From Nematopogon swammerdamellus (Eukaryota > Arthropoda > Insecta > Lepidoptera > Adelidae), in the NCBI GenBank assembly GCA_946902875.1, contig OX336345.1, forward strand, positions 16,337,395 through 16,401,394: DNA of 64,000 bases, given 5' to 3'. The position numbers and the translations under genes were made by a program. Every line of letters begins with the position of its first letter. Position 1 is the first letter of the stretch. Shown here in pieces: positions 1 through 11,900 of the stretch. Below the pieces are notes generated by a model. That model ran no database searches. It had not been told where the DNA came from and saw only the letters and a list, made by a program, of their open reading frames with translations.

Positions 1-620
1 CTTTTTTTAATTTTGACTACAGATTCGTATTCAGAGTCCACACAGACGCCCAGATATCGATTTTGAAAGCAATCGGTCCAGTAACTAAAAAGTTCAAAAT
101 GGCAGCCACTTTTTTTTAATCGCGAAATTAAAAAACCATGAATATTATTTTCGTACCCCAGGAAGGAAGGTGTGGATCTAAGCTTACGATGGCTTCACCG
201 AACATATCCGGGCCCATCGGCAAAAAAGTACAGAGGAATTTAAACAACTTATTAGTATTATAGCGTATTACAAAGAATTACAAAGGATTAAAAGGATTTC
301 TGTACTACAGACAGACTACAGAGGATTTCGTAGTATTATGTGGAATATGTAGTATTTGTAAAAGTACAGATTATCAGAGAGATTATTTCATTGAAAATAC
401 TATAATATTAAGGATTTTTATAAGATTTCAAAGTATTACATAGGTTTTCGAAGGATTTCATTATATTACATTGTATTTTGCAATTTTGCCTGTATTACGA
501 CGGATTTATTCAGATTACAAGGAAATCGTACACAGTATTACAGAGTGGTAAACCCCTCGATTACTAGTGACTTTTTTGGTTCTTGATTTTCTAGCCAGGG
601 AGTTATAGTGTCTCATATCT
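1..620. other. AT-rich cryptically repetitive sequence
   Basis: No gene seen. From about 250 to 550 short words such as gtattac, ggattt and acagagga recur at irregular spacing, giving cryptic simplicity without a fixed period. This looks like slippage-derived intergenic DNA. Confidence 0.4.
172..222 (+). repeat. 51-bp dispersed motif, copy 1
   Basis: This 51-bp stretch (gtggatctaagctt...cccatcggca) recurs at 62948-62998 in the same orientation with one visible difference (tta versus ttg after aagc). The two copies are almost 63 kb apart, so this is a conserved piece of a dispersed repeat rather than a tandem unit. Family not recognised. Confidence 0.7.
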
Positions 621-1481
621 AATTATTACCTGCAATAAAAATTTAAAGCACGCATTCGCCATTGTCATCGTCATTGCACTCATGCGCCTCTGCATACACA
701 ATAACGAGCACCGGCGCATCGTAGGTTCGGAGCGCCCACGGATCGATATTCCGTAGTGCAACCACACCGGTCTGAATTCAGCGCTTCTTACACCGTTTGT
801 TTATAATACTCCTCCCGAGGCCGGACCTGCACCCGGCAAGCCTCCAAACTCAATTTTCGTCTTTCTCCGTAAGCTTCCGATTTAATTTGACCCGAATTCA
901 CGGAGGCCGCCAACGAAGTTTTGTTTTATCGTGGTCGCGCAGTTCGGCCGAGCGAGATGTCTTCCACGTTTGCAGTTCTGGCTCGTAGGAGGTAAATTTC
1001 GCCTTGCTACCAGCTTTCAGCAATTCGTTTTCATAACCGTAAAGTTTAATTAGGTAGACCGTACTTTCTAAGTCATTGGCATATTCCAAATTTATCAATG
1101 TCAGAGTGAGGTGTTCACATAGACATATAAAATAAAATAGACTGAGTGATAGCATTGGAGTACTCTTTTCTATTCTGTGGCATTGGTGATTGAGGCATAG
1201 AATAGAAAAATGATTGAGGCAACTTCGGAGACGAGCATTCGGCGTGTTTTGTGCAAAGTTTCTACGCTTTTCGTTCGCAGCACAGAGCATTAAATACCTA
1301 CCGTGCGCGCCCCCTACTAGAGGCGCCCTAAGCGATAATATTTGAAACCCAAAAACTACACGCAGTGCTGCTAGCTCTTCGTATGTGTGTGTGTGTGTGC
1401 TAGTATCGAAACTACACACAAAGAGGAGCAAGTTAGGCACACGCACAAAACAAATGCACACGCACAACACACATATGTGTA
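621..1481. other. Intergenic, no gene recognised
   Basis: Only a short (GT)n tract at about 1384-1400 stands out. A minus-strand open frame runs through much of this stretch but has no recognisable domain and no splice support, and I treat it as chance. Confidence 0.35.
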
Positions 1482-1819
1482 CCGTGTGGGGCCGGTACTT
1501 TAAAAGAATAGCCCCACTGCATCTCTCCCCGTGTATGCCGTAAAAGGCGACTAAGGGATATGACTCCCTTCTTATATTACTAGGTGGTAGGGTTTAACCC
1601 GCCCGGGTTGGTACCACCGCACTGAATGAAAGGTCGGTCGAAACGGCTATGTAAATAGTTTGTGTTTTCCGTCCAGTTCAGTGTAGCCGGCACGACCGAA
1701 GGGAAGCACTGACGGGGCACCAAGTTCACCCGGTGTTATGGGCTGATATCACGGATGTTGTAGGTGATGTAAGCCAACCGTGTCAGTTTCCATAAAAAAA
1801 AAAAATTAAAAAAAAATAT
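1482..1819 (+). mobile_element. SINE-like retroposon, head X + body A, copy 1
   Basis: The copy starts ccgtgtggggccggtac, runs through ggcgactaaggga and the body motif ggttggtaccaccgcactga, and ends tcagtttccat followed by an A-rich tail. Near-identical copies lie at 15636-15956 and 20867-21189. An atatgt word sits at each end (cacatatgtgt and aaatatgtaag), a possible short target duplication. There is no open frame. This fits a non-autonomous, A-tailed retroposon. I see no clear pol III A/B boxes in head X. Confidence 0.8.
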
Positions 1820-2596
1820 GTAAGTCATAGGCCACGCCCACAGGCTTCAACGGCCTTGTAGGGAAATCGCGCTCAGGGCGCCTCTAGGAGGGGGAGGGGG
1901 GGGGGGGGGGGGGCGCTATGTGGCGATGCTCTGTGGTTCACAGACTGCGAGCAGAGCAGACGCGACGCAGTCAGTCGTTGCGCGTTGCGACGTATTCACC
2001 ACCTTCCCCCGCACCCCGCAAAGATGGACCCACTTATTTTAGAGCATTTTGACAGTTTCGTTCTCTCTATACGCCCGCGCCCGTATTTTATAACTCTATG
2101 CCTGTTCATTAGGGTTCCCGCGTCAATGTAAGTGCACGTCGAGAACGGAATCGTCCACAAATATTTCCTGCAGCTAACTCTCACTAAGCGAGGGTGGAGA
2201 GAAACAATGGCTTCGATAAGAGTGCGGTCGTTAAATCAAGTGAACCCTCTTCCGGGAAAGAGGAGAGGCTGTTAATTTAATAAAGCCGGCAATATGGTTA
2301 GTATTCAACGACAGGCGGCGACGCGGCTGCAAGGTGACGGCCTTGCTGTTGTAATATGATATTAATTAGTTAGTTGATGTTGATCCAGTCGACTCGGTGC
2401 GTGAAGAATGTGATTTTTTTATGGAGACCATGATGGATGGTTGTCCGGCCTAGGTGCTGTGCTACGGACCAATGGTGCAGTCGACACAGTCAAATTAATC
2501 CCACCTCCCAAATCCACGCTCGATGAGGTGCCAAGCCTTCGTTACTGGATACTGGCTGTAATAAACGACGTAGTTCGTTTGATTGTCAAAGTTATA
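1820..2596. other. Intergenic; poly-G tract
   Basis: No gene recognised. Positions 1888-1913 form an almost pure G tract on the plus strand. The 62-codon minus-strand frame near 2.0-2.2 kb has no recognisable features. Confidence 0.4.
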
Positions 2597-2826
2597 AAAA
2601 AGTTAAATTACAAATTTAAAAAACCCCCGACTCTTAAAAAGTCAAAAATAATTTCCGTTTACTTACTTAAAGGAGTCGGTAGACCGCTAAGTAAATTCCC
2701 GCCAACTTTTGAGTCTTTATATTTAATTTACTTAGCGGTCCCCCGACTCCTTTAAGTAAGTAAACGGAAATTATTTTTGACTTTTTAAGAGTCGGGGGTT
2801 TTTTAAATTTGTAATTTAACTTTTAT
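2597..2826. repeat. 230-bp near-perfect hairpin
   Basis: Two arms of about 100 bp (2597-2697 and 2725-2826) are nearly perfect reverse complements around a loop of about 27 bp. They contain aaacccccgactcttaaaaag and its complement, and acttacttaaaggagtcgg and its complement. An open frame across the plus strand (2441-2755) is a by-product of the palindrome. The hairpin forms the left part of the transposon-like unit at 2626-3116. Confidence 0.9.
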
Positions 2827-3017
2827 TTGAAGCTTTTTAAAAAAAACCGCATGCAAATCGGTCCACTTTTTAAGATAAATTTTTTTTTTTATTACTTAAT
2901 TACTTTATTACTTGATTACAAACATAGCTAAGAACCATCCCGATTAAACAGGCTTCCTAATAAAAAAAACCGCATCCAAATCGGTCCATCCGTTTGGGAG
3001 CTACGATGCCACAGACA

Positions 3018-3062
<45 letters not shown>

Positions 3063-3116
3063 ACACACACGTCAAACTTATAACACCCCTCCGTTTTTTT
3101 CGTCGGGGGTTAAAAA
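2626..3116. mobile_element. Non-autonomous DNA element with aacccccgac / gtcgggggtt ends
   Basis: The left boundary reads aaacccccgac and the right boundary cgtcgggggttaaaaaa, forming short terminal inverted repeats. Inside are the right half of the hairpin, two copies of the phrase accgcat.caaatcggtcca, and a long CA microsatellite. Elements of this build, carrying CA repeats next to a cgtcgggggtt end, are common in moth genomes; that family link is from memory. No transposase is encoded. Confidence 0.6.
3019..3070. repeat. (AC)n microsatellite
   Basis: About 25 AC units with one interrupting tc, located inside the TIR element just before its right end. Confidence 0.95.
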
Positions 3117-3125
3117 AGAAGAAGA

Positions 3126-3506
3126 AGAGGTGCTCAGAGGTTCGATCAGTCGACTGTCGTGATCATAAGCACATCGGGGCGCGGTCAGTACTTAGATGGG
3201 TGACCGCCGACTGTTGGAGGCTGACCGTGGTTCGGATTCCACGTAAAACTGTAGGTCCTTACCTTTCTTACCTTACTAGGCGGTTGGGTTTAATCCGCCC
3301 GGTTTGGTACCACCGCACTGAATGAAAGGTCAGTTGAAACCCCTACGTAATAAATAGTTCGTGTTTTCTGTCCAGTTCAGTGCAGCTGGCACGACCGAAG
3401 GGTAGCACTCACCTCACATAGCACTTATTTCAAAAAGGTGGTCATGGCCTGACATCATGGATGAAGTAGGTGATGTAGCCAAATGTTTCAGTTTACATAA
3501 AAAAGG
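3126..3506 (+). mobile_element. 5S rRNA-derived SINE (SINE3 type), body A
   Basis: Positions 3172-3207 closely match the 3' half of animal 5S rRNA: cgcggtcagtacttagatgg followed by gtgaccgcc, preceded by an atcgggg run. This is the 5S internal promoter region. It is followed by gtggttcggattccacgtaaaactgtagg and then body A (ttggtaccaccgcactga ... tcagtttacat, A-rich). SINE3 elements use a 5S head for pol III transcription. Related copies are at 28034-28312, 28757-29113 and 39218-39540. The body is shared with SINEs that have other heads. Confidence 0.85.
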
Positions 3507-4037
3507 GTGCCAAGCGAGCAAATTTGCGGACTAATACAGAAGTAAAATATTTTCTCACTGAGTGCTGTATATTGATTAACTCCATACATAATATATACTT
3601 ACTATATTGTATGTATGAATGCTTGATTCAAATATTAGACAGGACATTTGAACAAGGTCAGGCAGGTGGTTTGACAGTCTGTTCGAATGAAATAATATGA
3701 ACTTTAATAGACTATTATTAGAGTTGACTAATATTATCTTACGATTCTAGACAATATGGATATGTTTCGATTCCAATAATCTACAAATTTCTGAGCATTG
3801 ACCATAAAAATTTCCCGATCGATTAATAAAGAAATTTGTTTCGTTTAATCGACCTGGATTTGCATCTACCTTAACCCCTAAAGAAGGAATGGTTCATGAA
3901 TCATGAAATTCATGAATGAATAACATCAGTTGCTGTAATTAAAACTCGAATTTGATTATTTAGTTGAAATGCGAACCTCTTGTCTCGAGCTATAAAACTT
4001 GTCAGCGAGCTCAGTTAGCTGCCAAAATTTAATATTC
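3507..4037. other. AT-rich intergenic, nothing recognised
   Basis: No open frame, terminal repeat or known family seen. Confidence 0.4.
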
Positions 4038-4040
4038 TTA

Positions 4041-4175
4041 GGCCCACTTGCACCAACACAAATTTAATATATAAACCAGTTTAACTCGTTAAGCTAGTAC
4101 CCGTTGACTGTGGGAACCGCGTTTAAATCCATAACTCGCTACTTAACTTTAAACTCGTGTTGGTGCAAGTGGGCC
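4041..4175. mobile_element. Harbinger-type MITE (135 bp)
   Basis: A perfect 19-bp terminal inverted repeat, ggcccacttgcaccaacac and its complement, bounds 135 bp. It is flanked on both sides by TTA (4038-4040 and 4176-4178). A TTA duplication with GG-starting inverted ends is the signature of PIF/Harbinger MITEs. No coding capacity. Whether the Harbinger transposase near 55.7 kb could mobilise it cannot be judged because that element's ends are not identified. Confidence 0.85.
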
Positions 4176-4374
4176 TTAATCACATTTATTTACTGCAACA
4201 TGCCTAATATGTTCCTATAGCGTCGTTGCAGTCATACATAAATGAAATTAAAACGCAGCGCTGCGGAACTGACCTTTTTCAAAGTCAAGTCCAATGCGCG
4301 ATCATCGTAAACGTGAGAACTAACAACTGTTAGCAGAGCCGTGGTAATTAACTACCTCTCGTTAACCAAGAAAC

Positions 4375-5292
4375 CAGTGCCGGATTAAACCTCGTGGAGG
4401 CCCCTAGGCTGTAAAAATTCGAGGCCCCTCGCAAATTGGCTCCTAAATGTATTAAATTTTTTTAACTTGAGTTGACATTAATAAAAAAACTTAATTACAC
4501 ACTTCAAACATATATTAAACTAATGAACACATTTCTCATGATAAAACAATATACGAAAGAAAATGTACAAATGTTATGCATACACTTTCGTAAATTTTTT
4601 TTTGTGAATTCTATCAGAATGTTGCGAAAGTAATTTTTTTTTAAAACGTCGTATTCAGTGACAATTATGGCCAGTGAGTTTAGACGCTTTTGTGTCATTG
4701 TCGATCGATGGCAATTTTTTAGAAGTTTGAACTTCAAAAAGGATCGTTCACCAGTGGCATTTGTTATCATCACCTACACATTGCAGTCATTGCTGAACGT
4801 TGACTGCGCCATATTTTCAAATATGAGTTTGTAGGATTGTGTCGCAGGAAATGTTTCAGCAGCCTTGAAATTTTCTAGCTCTGACAAGAAATGCTTGAAA
4901 TGAACCATCTTATCTGGGAACCTTATCCCTTAATGTCCTCAGGGTAATTCTGGCTAAATCGTTAAGCTACTTCTTTCATTTCGGAGTCTTCCTTTGACGG
5001 AAACTCGACGAGAAATCCAAATAAGGAATGAACTTTGTTATATGCTTCGATACGTCGAGAAAGCTCTAATTTGTCCAAAATTGGTAGATAAGTTTCTATC
5101 CTGAACTTGTCTCTTCCTTGAAGTACGACGTCTTGCGCATTACCATCATCATAATGCCTTTTTCTTACGACAACGCGCCTGTTTTCAATAAAATTTTAAA
5201 TTTTCACTATTTTTATAATTGTCGCGGGGCCCCTAGACGCCACGGGGCCCCTAGGCTGCCGCCTACTCCGCCTAAAGGAAGATCCGGAACTG
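4375..5292 (-). mobile_element. hAT transposon relic with perfect 8-bp target duplication
   Basis: The left end is CAGTGCCGGATTAAACC. The right end read on the other strand is CAGTTCCGGATCTTCC, so the terminal repeats are imperfect but clear. The sequence caagaaac is duplicated exactly outside both ends (4367-4374 and 5293-5300), the 8-bp duplication expected of hAT elements. The interior (918 bp) keeps only a broken 3' part of a transposase on the minus strand, so this is a large internal deletion derivative. Confidence 0.92.
4594..5115 (-). pseudogene. hAT transposase C-terminal relic (ZMYM1-like type)
   Basis: The minus strand from about 5115 encodes RDKFRIETYLPILDKLELSR then RRIEAYNKVHSLFGFL, followed by stop codons and frame changes. 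It resumes with NATGERSFLKFKLLKNCHRS and TMTQKRLNSLAI. The ATGERSF...LKNCHRSTMTQKRLNSLAI block matches the hATC dimerisation region (family pattern T.ERSFS.LK.IK..LRSTM...RL). At least two in-frame stops break it, and no DDE catalytic core is present. It lies inside the hAT element at 4375-5292. Confidence 0.85.
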
Positions 5293-5300
5293 CAAGAAAC

Positions 5301-6810
5301 TAACGGTAATTATATAGCTCTAGCAAGCCAACTAAAAACATTAACTATTCTATAGAAAATTATATCTTGATCTCTATTACTAAACACAAACTATGTTTTA
5401 GAACACTAGTATTAATGTTGATCTTGGTGGACAGTGGGTGTGAGTTTAATATTGTCCTTCACTAATGCACTATCTAGCAAGATAATGGATTTGTTTCTGT
5501 ATAATTGGCACCAATTTTTTGCCAGCAGCAGCGTCTGGTTCAAGACTACTTTTACTATTACTGAAGACTAGGTAGTCTTATGTAATCCACAGTGTGATCG
5601 AAAATATGTAATTTTTATTTGTCTGATTTCCACTCGATTTACGAGGATAAAACAAGAAACCCGAACCCTTTTTATCATATTGTGCAGTTGTGTGAAGTTT
5701 CAACATTCGATATATTGTCGATTACAGACGGATGGGGGCGTGACACACAGAGTGCGTCAGAAAGATATTAAGTCATCTGCTCGTCCGAGTAGTAATACTA
5801 CTCGGACTAAACATTTCGATGATATCACAATGTATCATTTTTAGCAATCATTATGTTCTCTGCATTGATGAGATTTATACGTTCCTTAATTCTAGAATAG
5901 AACCTTCGATTCAACGTTAGATTAACGCATTTGTGTAGGAAGTAGGATTATCATCAAATGTGGTGAGCCGTTTACCTTGACTTAGTTTGCAGAGGCCCAT
6001 TTTTCCATCCTAGGAAACCTGAGCCGCCTTCGAGAATGTGTAAACAGCGCAGCCTTCGTGTTTGTAGTCTGCTATGAGTACTACATGTGTTATGTTATCG
6101 TTCACGATTCCTATCCTATTGCAAATAACATCTTTCCTGTCGCTGTGTGTCTTCCAGTTTGTTCTTTCTTCGATATTTTTGTGTCAATATCGCGTTATTG
6201 ATTCACATCCATTAGTTTGTTGTTGTCTTCTATTCTTCTTTATTTAGCAATGTAAGCTGATATTATAATGATAGAGGTACATCGTTGGATTGGTATACAC
6301 ATTGCACAATTATATTTAGTTTTGTGTTTTGTTCTGGATATTCTAAGAACTTTCCTACTGTTTTTTTTTCCTCAAATAAAGCTCACTAATTTGTTTGGTA
6401 CTTCCTTTTTACAAATTGAGCTCTAAATGACTTGATGTTTCCAGGTCAGGCCTATTCTGGTATAATTTTCCATTAAATGCTTCTAAAAGTCTATCAGTTT
6501 CTCCAAGGTGTGCCCGACTGCTAGTAATAGTGTTTGCTAGATCCACCCGCACCATCTTCCCCAACCACATGCCCGCACCTTATCTGCCGCGGACCTAGCT
6601 AGCAGAGAGGCATCGTCGTCGGCAGCCGGTGGCATGTCGATGACATCATTATAGAAAGTCGCCGACGCGTACGGGGCTACGCATACATTAACGCTACGAC
6701 CGCCATCCATGCGCCAGTACACCTCATAATATATACGATGCGGTAGATTGAGATGCAGTGAGCAATGACAGAAGTAGGTACAGGCAGCTAAAGTCAATGA
6801 AGTCCGCGAG
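5301..6810. other. Intergenic, no gene recognised
   Basis: AT-rich. A perfect small palindrome ccgagtagtaatactactcgg lies near 5784-5804. I saw nothing else with structure. The minus-strand frame at 6537-6797 has no recognisable domain. Confidence 0.35.
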
Positions 6811-7105
6811 CAATGGCGGACTTATGCCTAGTTCGGCTCGGAAGGGACCCACATAGAATACAGAAAAAATAATAGAATTTTTCCAAACGAAATGGAGAAT
6901 AATAATTATATTGTGTAAGAGTATATTTTTATTATTATTATTTTATTTCTACGTCCATTATTGTCTCTTTTTTAAGGGAAATAAATAAAAAAAAACAACA
7001 TAAATTTTGTATTTTGCTAAATTACCAACAAAAAGGGGGCCCTAATTCCGTAAACTGCCTAGTTAGGCCATGCCCAGGCGCCCTGCGTGTCTATGTCCGG
7101 GCCTG
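6811..7105. mobile_element. Short non-autonomous hAT-like element
   Basis: The left end is CAATGGCGGACTTATGCC and the complement of the right end CAGGCCCGGACATAGAC; both share the CGGACwTA core. Flanking 8-mers tccgcgag (6803-6810) and tccatgag (7106-7113) match at 6 of 8 positions, fitting an old hAT target duplication. It is AT-rich inside with gggccc near both ends and has no coding potential. Confidence 0.6.
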
Positions 7106-7113
7106 TCCATGAG

Positions 7114-8686
7114 AGTAATGTTCGCAACCCTATCTTAGTGTTACCTAATGCCTAATTAAAAAATGTATTGATTTGTTTTACTGTAAAGCTGCTAAGTATT
7201 ACGAATCTCAGTTCACGACATTATTACATGAAAAATAACTATCACAAAAGTCCATGTATCCATGAAGTATGATGAACGTAATTCATTTGTGGATGAAAAG
7301 CGTAGAGATTATTACTGTTTGATCCAAGTAGCTACCTACATTGAAAGTTGAAACAACCTGAATATTGCGACGAGCGTAAGTAATAAGATGATTTTTATGG
7401 AAAAGAGCTGTTTAGATCAAAGTAACATAATGCTAGTGATCAAAATAAATAAAATTAGTCTTATCAAAATAAATATAACCAAGCAACCGAATTGATCCAT
7501 TCGCTTCGCGTAAATCGGTTAGAATATAGACGGCGCGGCGTCACAATTTAGTTAATTCAATGCGACTTGCAGAATTCAACTTATCAGAAAACAATAATGT
7601 CCAGACCAATGTTGCTTTCGCGATACAATTATGAGAATTTAATTGGAACGGAAACGAAGAAAAAGGAACTTTCGCAGACTGTCTTCCGCTGAAAGGGGCT
7701 TGTAAAATTTATTTCTGTGGAACTTCGTTGCATTTCTATCCCTCTTCCAGTTTAATGTGAAAAGTTTGATTTTATTTTGTCGCGAAGTACACGCCCCTAA
7801 ATAACGTTTCGTCCGTTTTTTTCTGAAAGATAAATTATTCAGTCGCCTCTAGTTCTAGAACAGTTTAGCCAATTAAACAAAAGCTTCAATCTCTAGTTTG
7901 AATGATTGGTCCGCTGTTAAAATAAATTAAATCCTATAAAATCCAAAACCAACGTGGTAAACGAATGCGCTTATTTTCACACCTTAGAATAGTTCAGACA
8001 GATTCTTTACCGATTCAAAGATTTATTCATATATTGATGATCACTGATCAGTGATGATCAGTGATCAGATCACACACAACACGTCACATGCGTTCCACAT
8101 ACCTATACTTGGATGGAACAAACTTTACATAATGTATTTTCTTTTACTCCCCTGTTTGTTTTGTCCTGCCGTTAAAATAATATTTTATACTTACGTGAAT
8201 CTATACCGCCCCAAAGTCCCAAGAACTCATTTCGTTCGCCTCCAGAGACCCAAAAAATGTCTTTCGAACTTTTGCTGCCGTCCTCGAAGGCGGGATCTCC
8301 GTAATGAGCAGAGTCTGCGTTATTTGTCGCGCTTCCTTCGCATTATGTGAATGCTGGTGAGTCAGGTTTATTCGCAAATATAATTCGCTTTGTGCCGACC
8401 TTCGGACAATGGCTCCCTGTTTGCTCGAACTTCGGTTAAAGCTCGCTTGGGACACTCTTAGCGATAACTTAAATACTTAAAGCTATCCGTAGACTATCTG
8501 CAATACGAGTTTATGCAACTGCACACAACACTTGAATACGTACAGGGGGCGCTCAAATTAAAGTGAGAATGAGGTACACACTCCTTGGAACTAAAATATA
8601 AATTATGGAAAGCCTAGCTAAAACATGTCAGATTTAAAACAATAAAGAATGAACAGATTGTGTTTTTTTTGTTATGACAAATGTTT
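7114..8686. other. Intergenic; small palindromic cluster
   Basis: No gene recognised. At 8036-8072 overlapping copies of tgatcactgatca and tgatcagtgatca form a compact palindrome/tandem. The plus and minus frames around 8.1-8.45 kb show no domain. Confidence 0.35.
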
Positions 8687-8960
8687 CACCAGGATAACGC
8701 CCCGGGACACAAGTTCGCAGTTGCCATGGCTGCCATTCTTGATGCTGACTTTGAAATACTTGAACATACTCCATATTCACCAGACCTCATACCTAGTGAT
8801 TTCTATTTATTTCAGTCCAAGACTGAAGGAATATCCGAGAGGCCATAAAGAAGATGACGCAGTCGTCGCCGCGTTGCAGGAATTATTAGAATGACATGTT
8901 TTTAGAAAGGAATTTCAAATTTAGTATTAAACGATATATCAAGTTAAAAGGATTATGTTT
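8687..8960 (+). pseudogene. mariner transposase relic
   Basis: Translation from 8687 gives HQDNAPGHKFAVAMAAILDA, then DFEILEHTPYSPDLIPSDFY and LFQSK. This is the second-D to third-D part of a mariner-family transposase: the DNAP.H motif, then YSPDL.PSDFYLF about 34 residues later, as expected for DD34D. The frame then shifts: a neighbouring frame reads RLKEYPRGHKEDDAVVAALQ ELLE, followed by stops and a weak HVFRKEFQI tail. The N-terminal DNA-binding half and inverted repeats were not found. An inactive fragment. Confidence 0.9.
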
Positions 8961-11900
8961 AAAAATTTATAACATTTAATAAAAGTTTACTAGAATGTAC
9001 CTATTGGAATGTACTCATCTAACTTTTATTTAAACGCCAAAGTACTACCCGAAGCGTTCCTATGTTTTCTGATTTTATTGATTTTAAAATAGCACTTTAA
9101 TGCAGATCATGCATTTTAGATGGCGACATGGTTAATTTAGAAGGTCTATCTGGCATTTCAGCTGCAAACTACAACAAATTTCAAGCTACAAGCTCATGTC
9201 ATATCAAACGATGATAAATGTACAGCTAAGAGAGATTTAAATAATGTGTTGCACATTAATATCCTTATGAAAGACAAGTATTTGCCTAAAATAATAAAAA
9301 AGATGATAAAACAAAATGAAAGCAGCAGAAATAAGCCGGCGCCGTATTTCCACTTTGTGTACACTACATCAAAAGATGCGAACATCGCGGTCGCGTTCCT
9401 CAACGAGATTACGAAGTCTACTCGCCTCAGTACCTACACATATGAAGCCGATGTTCTAAAGCTCTGAACGTAAAATTAATATGCGTTATGAAAGCAAACA
9501 GACTGTAAATTACGGCCCTTTAGTTCTGAATGGCTGTAAGCTCCATTCGTAGCTGAGTTGGCTCTTTCTTCAGGTTTGTTCAGGACAGGTTTATGCTGTT
9601 GTGTACTCACAAAGGAGCTTTTGGCGCGTGTGCCTTATCACTGAACGAAATACGTTTATGTAAGGTTTGTAATTAGGGATGAGGGACATTTTGATGAGGT
9701 CTGTATACTTGATAGGTATATTAATAAACTGGAATGATAATAGTATTATGTGTTCTGGCATTATTGGCGCTGGTTAATTGGCTATGGTATGGTACACAGG
9801 TATGGTACATTCCTTTTAACTGTGTATTTTTTAACATAACCTTAAGTATTTATGGGGCTTATAAGTTCGTTTCAATTCTTAACTCTAAAAGACGAATTAC
9901 GGAAAGCCGACGAAAGCAAGAGAAGCCACTATAATCACAATCGAGGTGGGGTGAATGGGAAAATAAATGAAAGGGTTTGAATGACGCGCCGCTACTGGGA
10001 GCTTCAAGAAAATAATGAGCAGGTTTACCGGTGCCCTGAACTGCTGAGATGCAGAACAAAGGGCTAGAACCTTGGAACAAGTCTAGAACGGAATGAAACG
10101 CGTTAAAATACAATTAAGCATATTTCTCATTGGGTAGTGAATATTATACTGCGTTTTGTCTGTATTTTCAGGCTTTCGCCGTTCATCTCTGTCGTAGGTG
10201 TGAAATTTGGCTTGATTTAGTTTCACAATTTTTATTCGTTTTGACAAGGGCAGGGTTTGCACAGTTGGCCTCGTCCATAGCTAACTTCACACCGGCAGTT
10301 TTCGTTTGCGATTGTATTAGGGTTATTTTTAAATCCCACTAATTAAAATGTACCGGGGCGTCTGGCGCAAAAACTTGTTGATCCGACACGAAACACGCAG
10401 CGGATTCACGTACGCACTGTCCATTAGGCTTATCCGGGCCCCGCGGCTAAATGCGGGTTTGGACTGGAATTACCGGAAATGTTATTTTTGTACGAGCTGC
10501 GGCGGCGCGGGGTAAGGGGTGGCTTCCGGCACTTCGGCGCTCATTTAACTTTCAGTAGCAGTGTGCGGTTAGTGCGGGGAGAGGCCCGTATGGAGCTCGT
10601 GGGCCTCCAAAATCCGAGGAATTATGCCTCATTAAGTAGTCGCCTCGGAGAGCTTATGCTAAGTCCGTAAGTATTTAGGGAGCGGGAATTTTAATTTTCA
10701 CTCGATTCGACGGTGACAACCGTCAAGAGGATGGAAGGGTTGTTAGGTTGATGTCTCTGCTCAGAGGAAAAGTTATTGCGGTTGCCGACGAAATGGCCTC
10801 GAAAGAAATCACTGAAACCGCAATCCGTCGGTGATTTCCCGGTGAAACGAGTCTTTTCCGCGTCCACAATGGGCGGTAATGCCCACCGAGGCGGCGACGA
10901 CGACGGCGAGGGCGTCCTCGCCCGTGTCGGATCGTCCGCACTGCTGACCCAGTTTCACGCCAGATATTGTAATGAATGGATTCCGAGATATCGACCGACA
11001 GATCCTAATGAGCCGGAATGTCCACGTCCAGCTCCTCATGTGATAACGCAAATGGACTTGACCCGAACGAGCCTTTGTGCTTCCCTATCTCGTTGATTCA
11101 TCATCCGTGAAACGCTTATTGATTGACGCTTTGATTCGGCGGTATCTCTACTCTGTTCGATCCTTCGGTTTCGTTTTTAGTCGGGATTGGGTATTTTCGC
11201 CGCTATTATGAGTTTTGATTAGTTTTAGTTCGTTGACAAATGTGTTGTGTGCTTTTGATTTAATGCGATCCCATGCCTTTATCGATGGTAATTATTTTTT
11301 TAGATCAAAAACGTGTACTAAATAGTTGCCTACTTATATGTATAAGTACCTCAAATATCTGTACGAAATGTAGACTTTCTTTCGAGTGACATCTAGAATA
11401 TTTTCTTGCAAACGTCGAAGTTGCTAACGTTGCTTTTACGTCACGCGATCTTCAAAAGCTCCCACTCGACATAACCGCGATCCCAGAACGGCACCCAATT
11501 TCGATGGACAATGTATTCGGACCCTTCTCAAATTCGTCGCACACGCACAGACCCGGCAGTGCTTCGTTGAAGATCTGGAACGCAATCGAGTATCGAGCAG
11601 TAAGCCGATTAGAAGAACGACTGAAGAGAAAATCCCTTCGCAAAAGAAGATCTGAGGAACGCTATTGAAGATTAGCTCTTAAAAGGTTTATCACAGATAA
11701 TAATCTCTAATAGGAACGTAATTTTCTGCAATGTTTTCTCTGAAGAAAGTCACTCTTTTTTTTCTTGAATGATAATCTGCAAGCACACGTTTAGTATGCA
11801 CATAATTTCAGGAATACTGAGTCGGTTTTTCATCCTCTTATCTGCGATATGCTGAAATGCTTTTAAGGATTTGCATGGATAGTAGAGCTTCCGTCTTTTG

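Noticed and set aside
898..1470. 190-codon minus-strand open frame
   Set aside because: No domain, biased composition, GT-repeat at its start and no splice or homology support; probably chance.
2441..2755. Plus-strand open frame across the hairpin
   Set aside because: It reads straight through a palindrome arm and loop; composition follows the repeat.
3172..3207. Real 5S rRNA gene
   Set aside because: Only the 3' half matches, it runs into SINE body A and there is no T-run terminator after a full 5S length.
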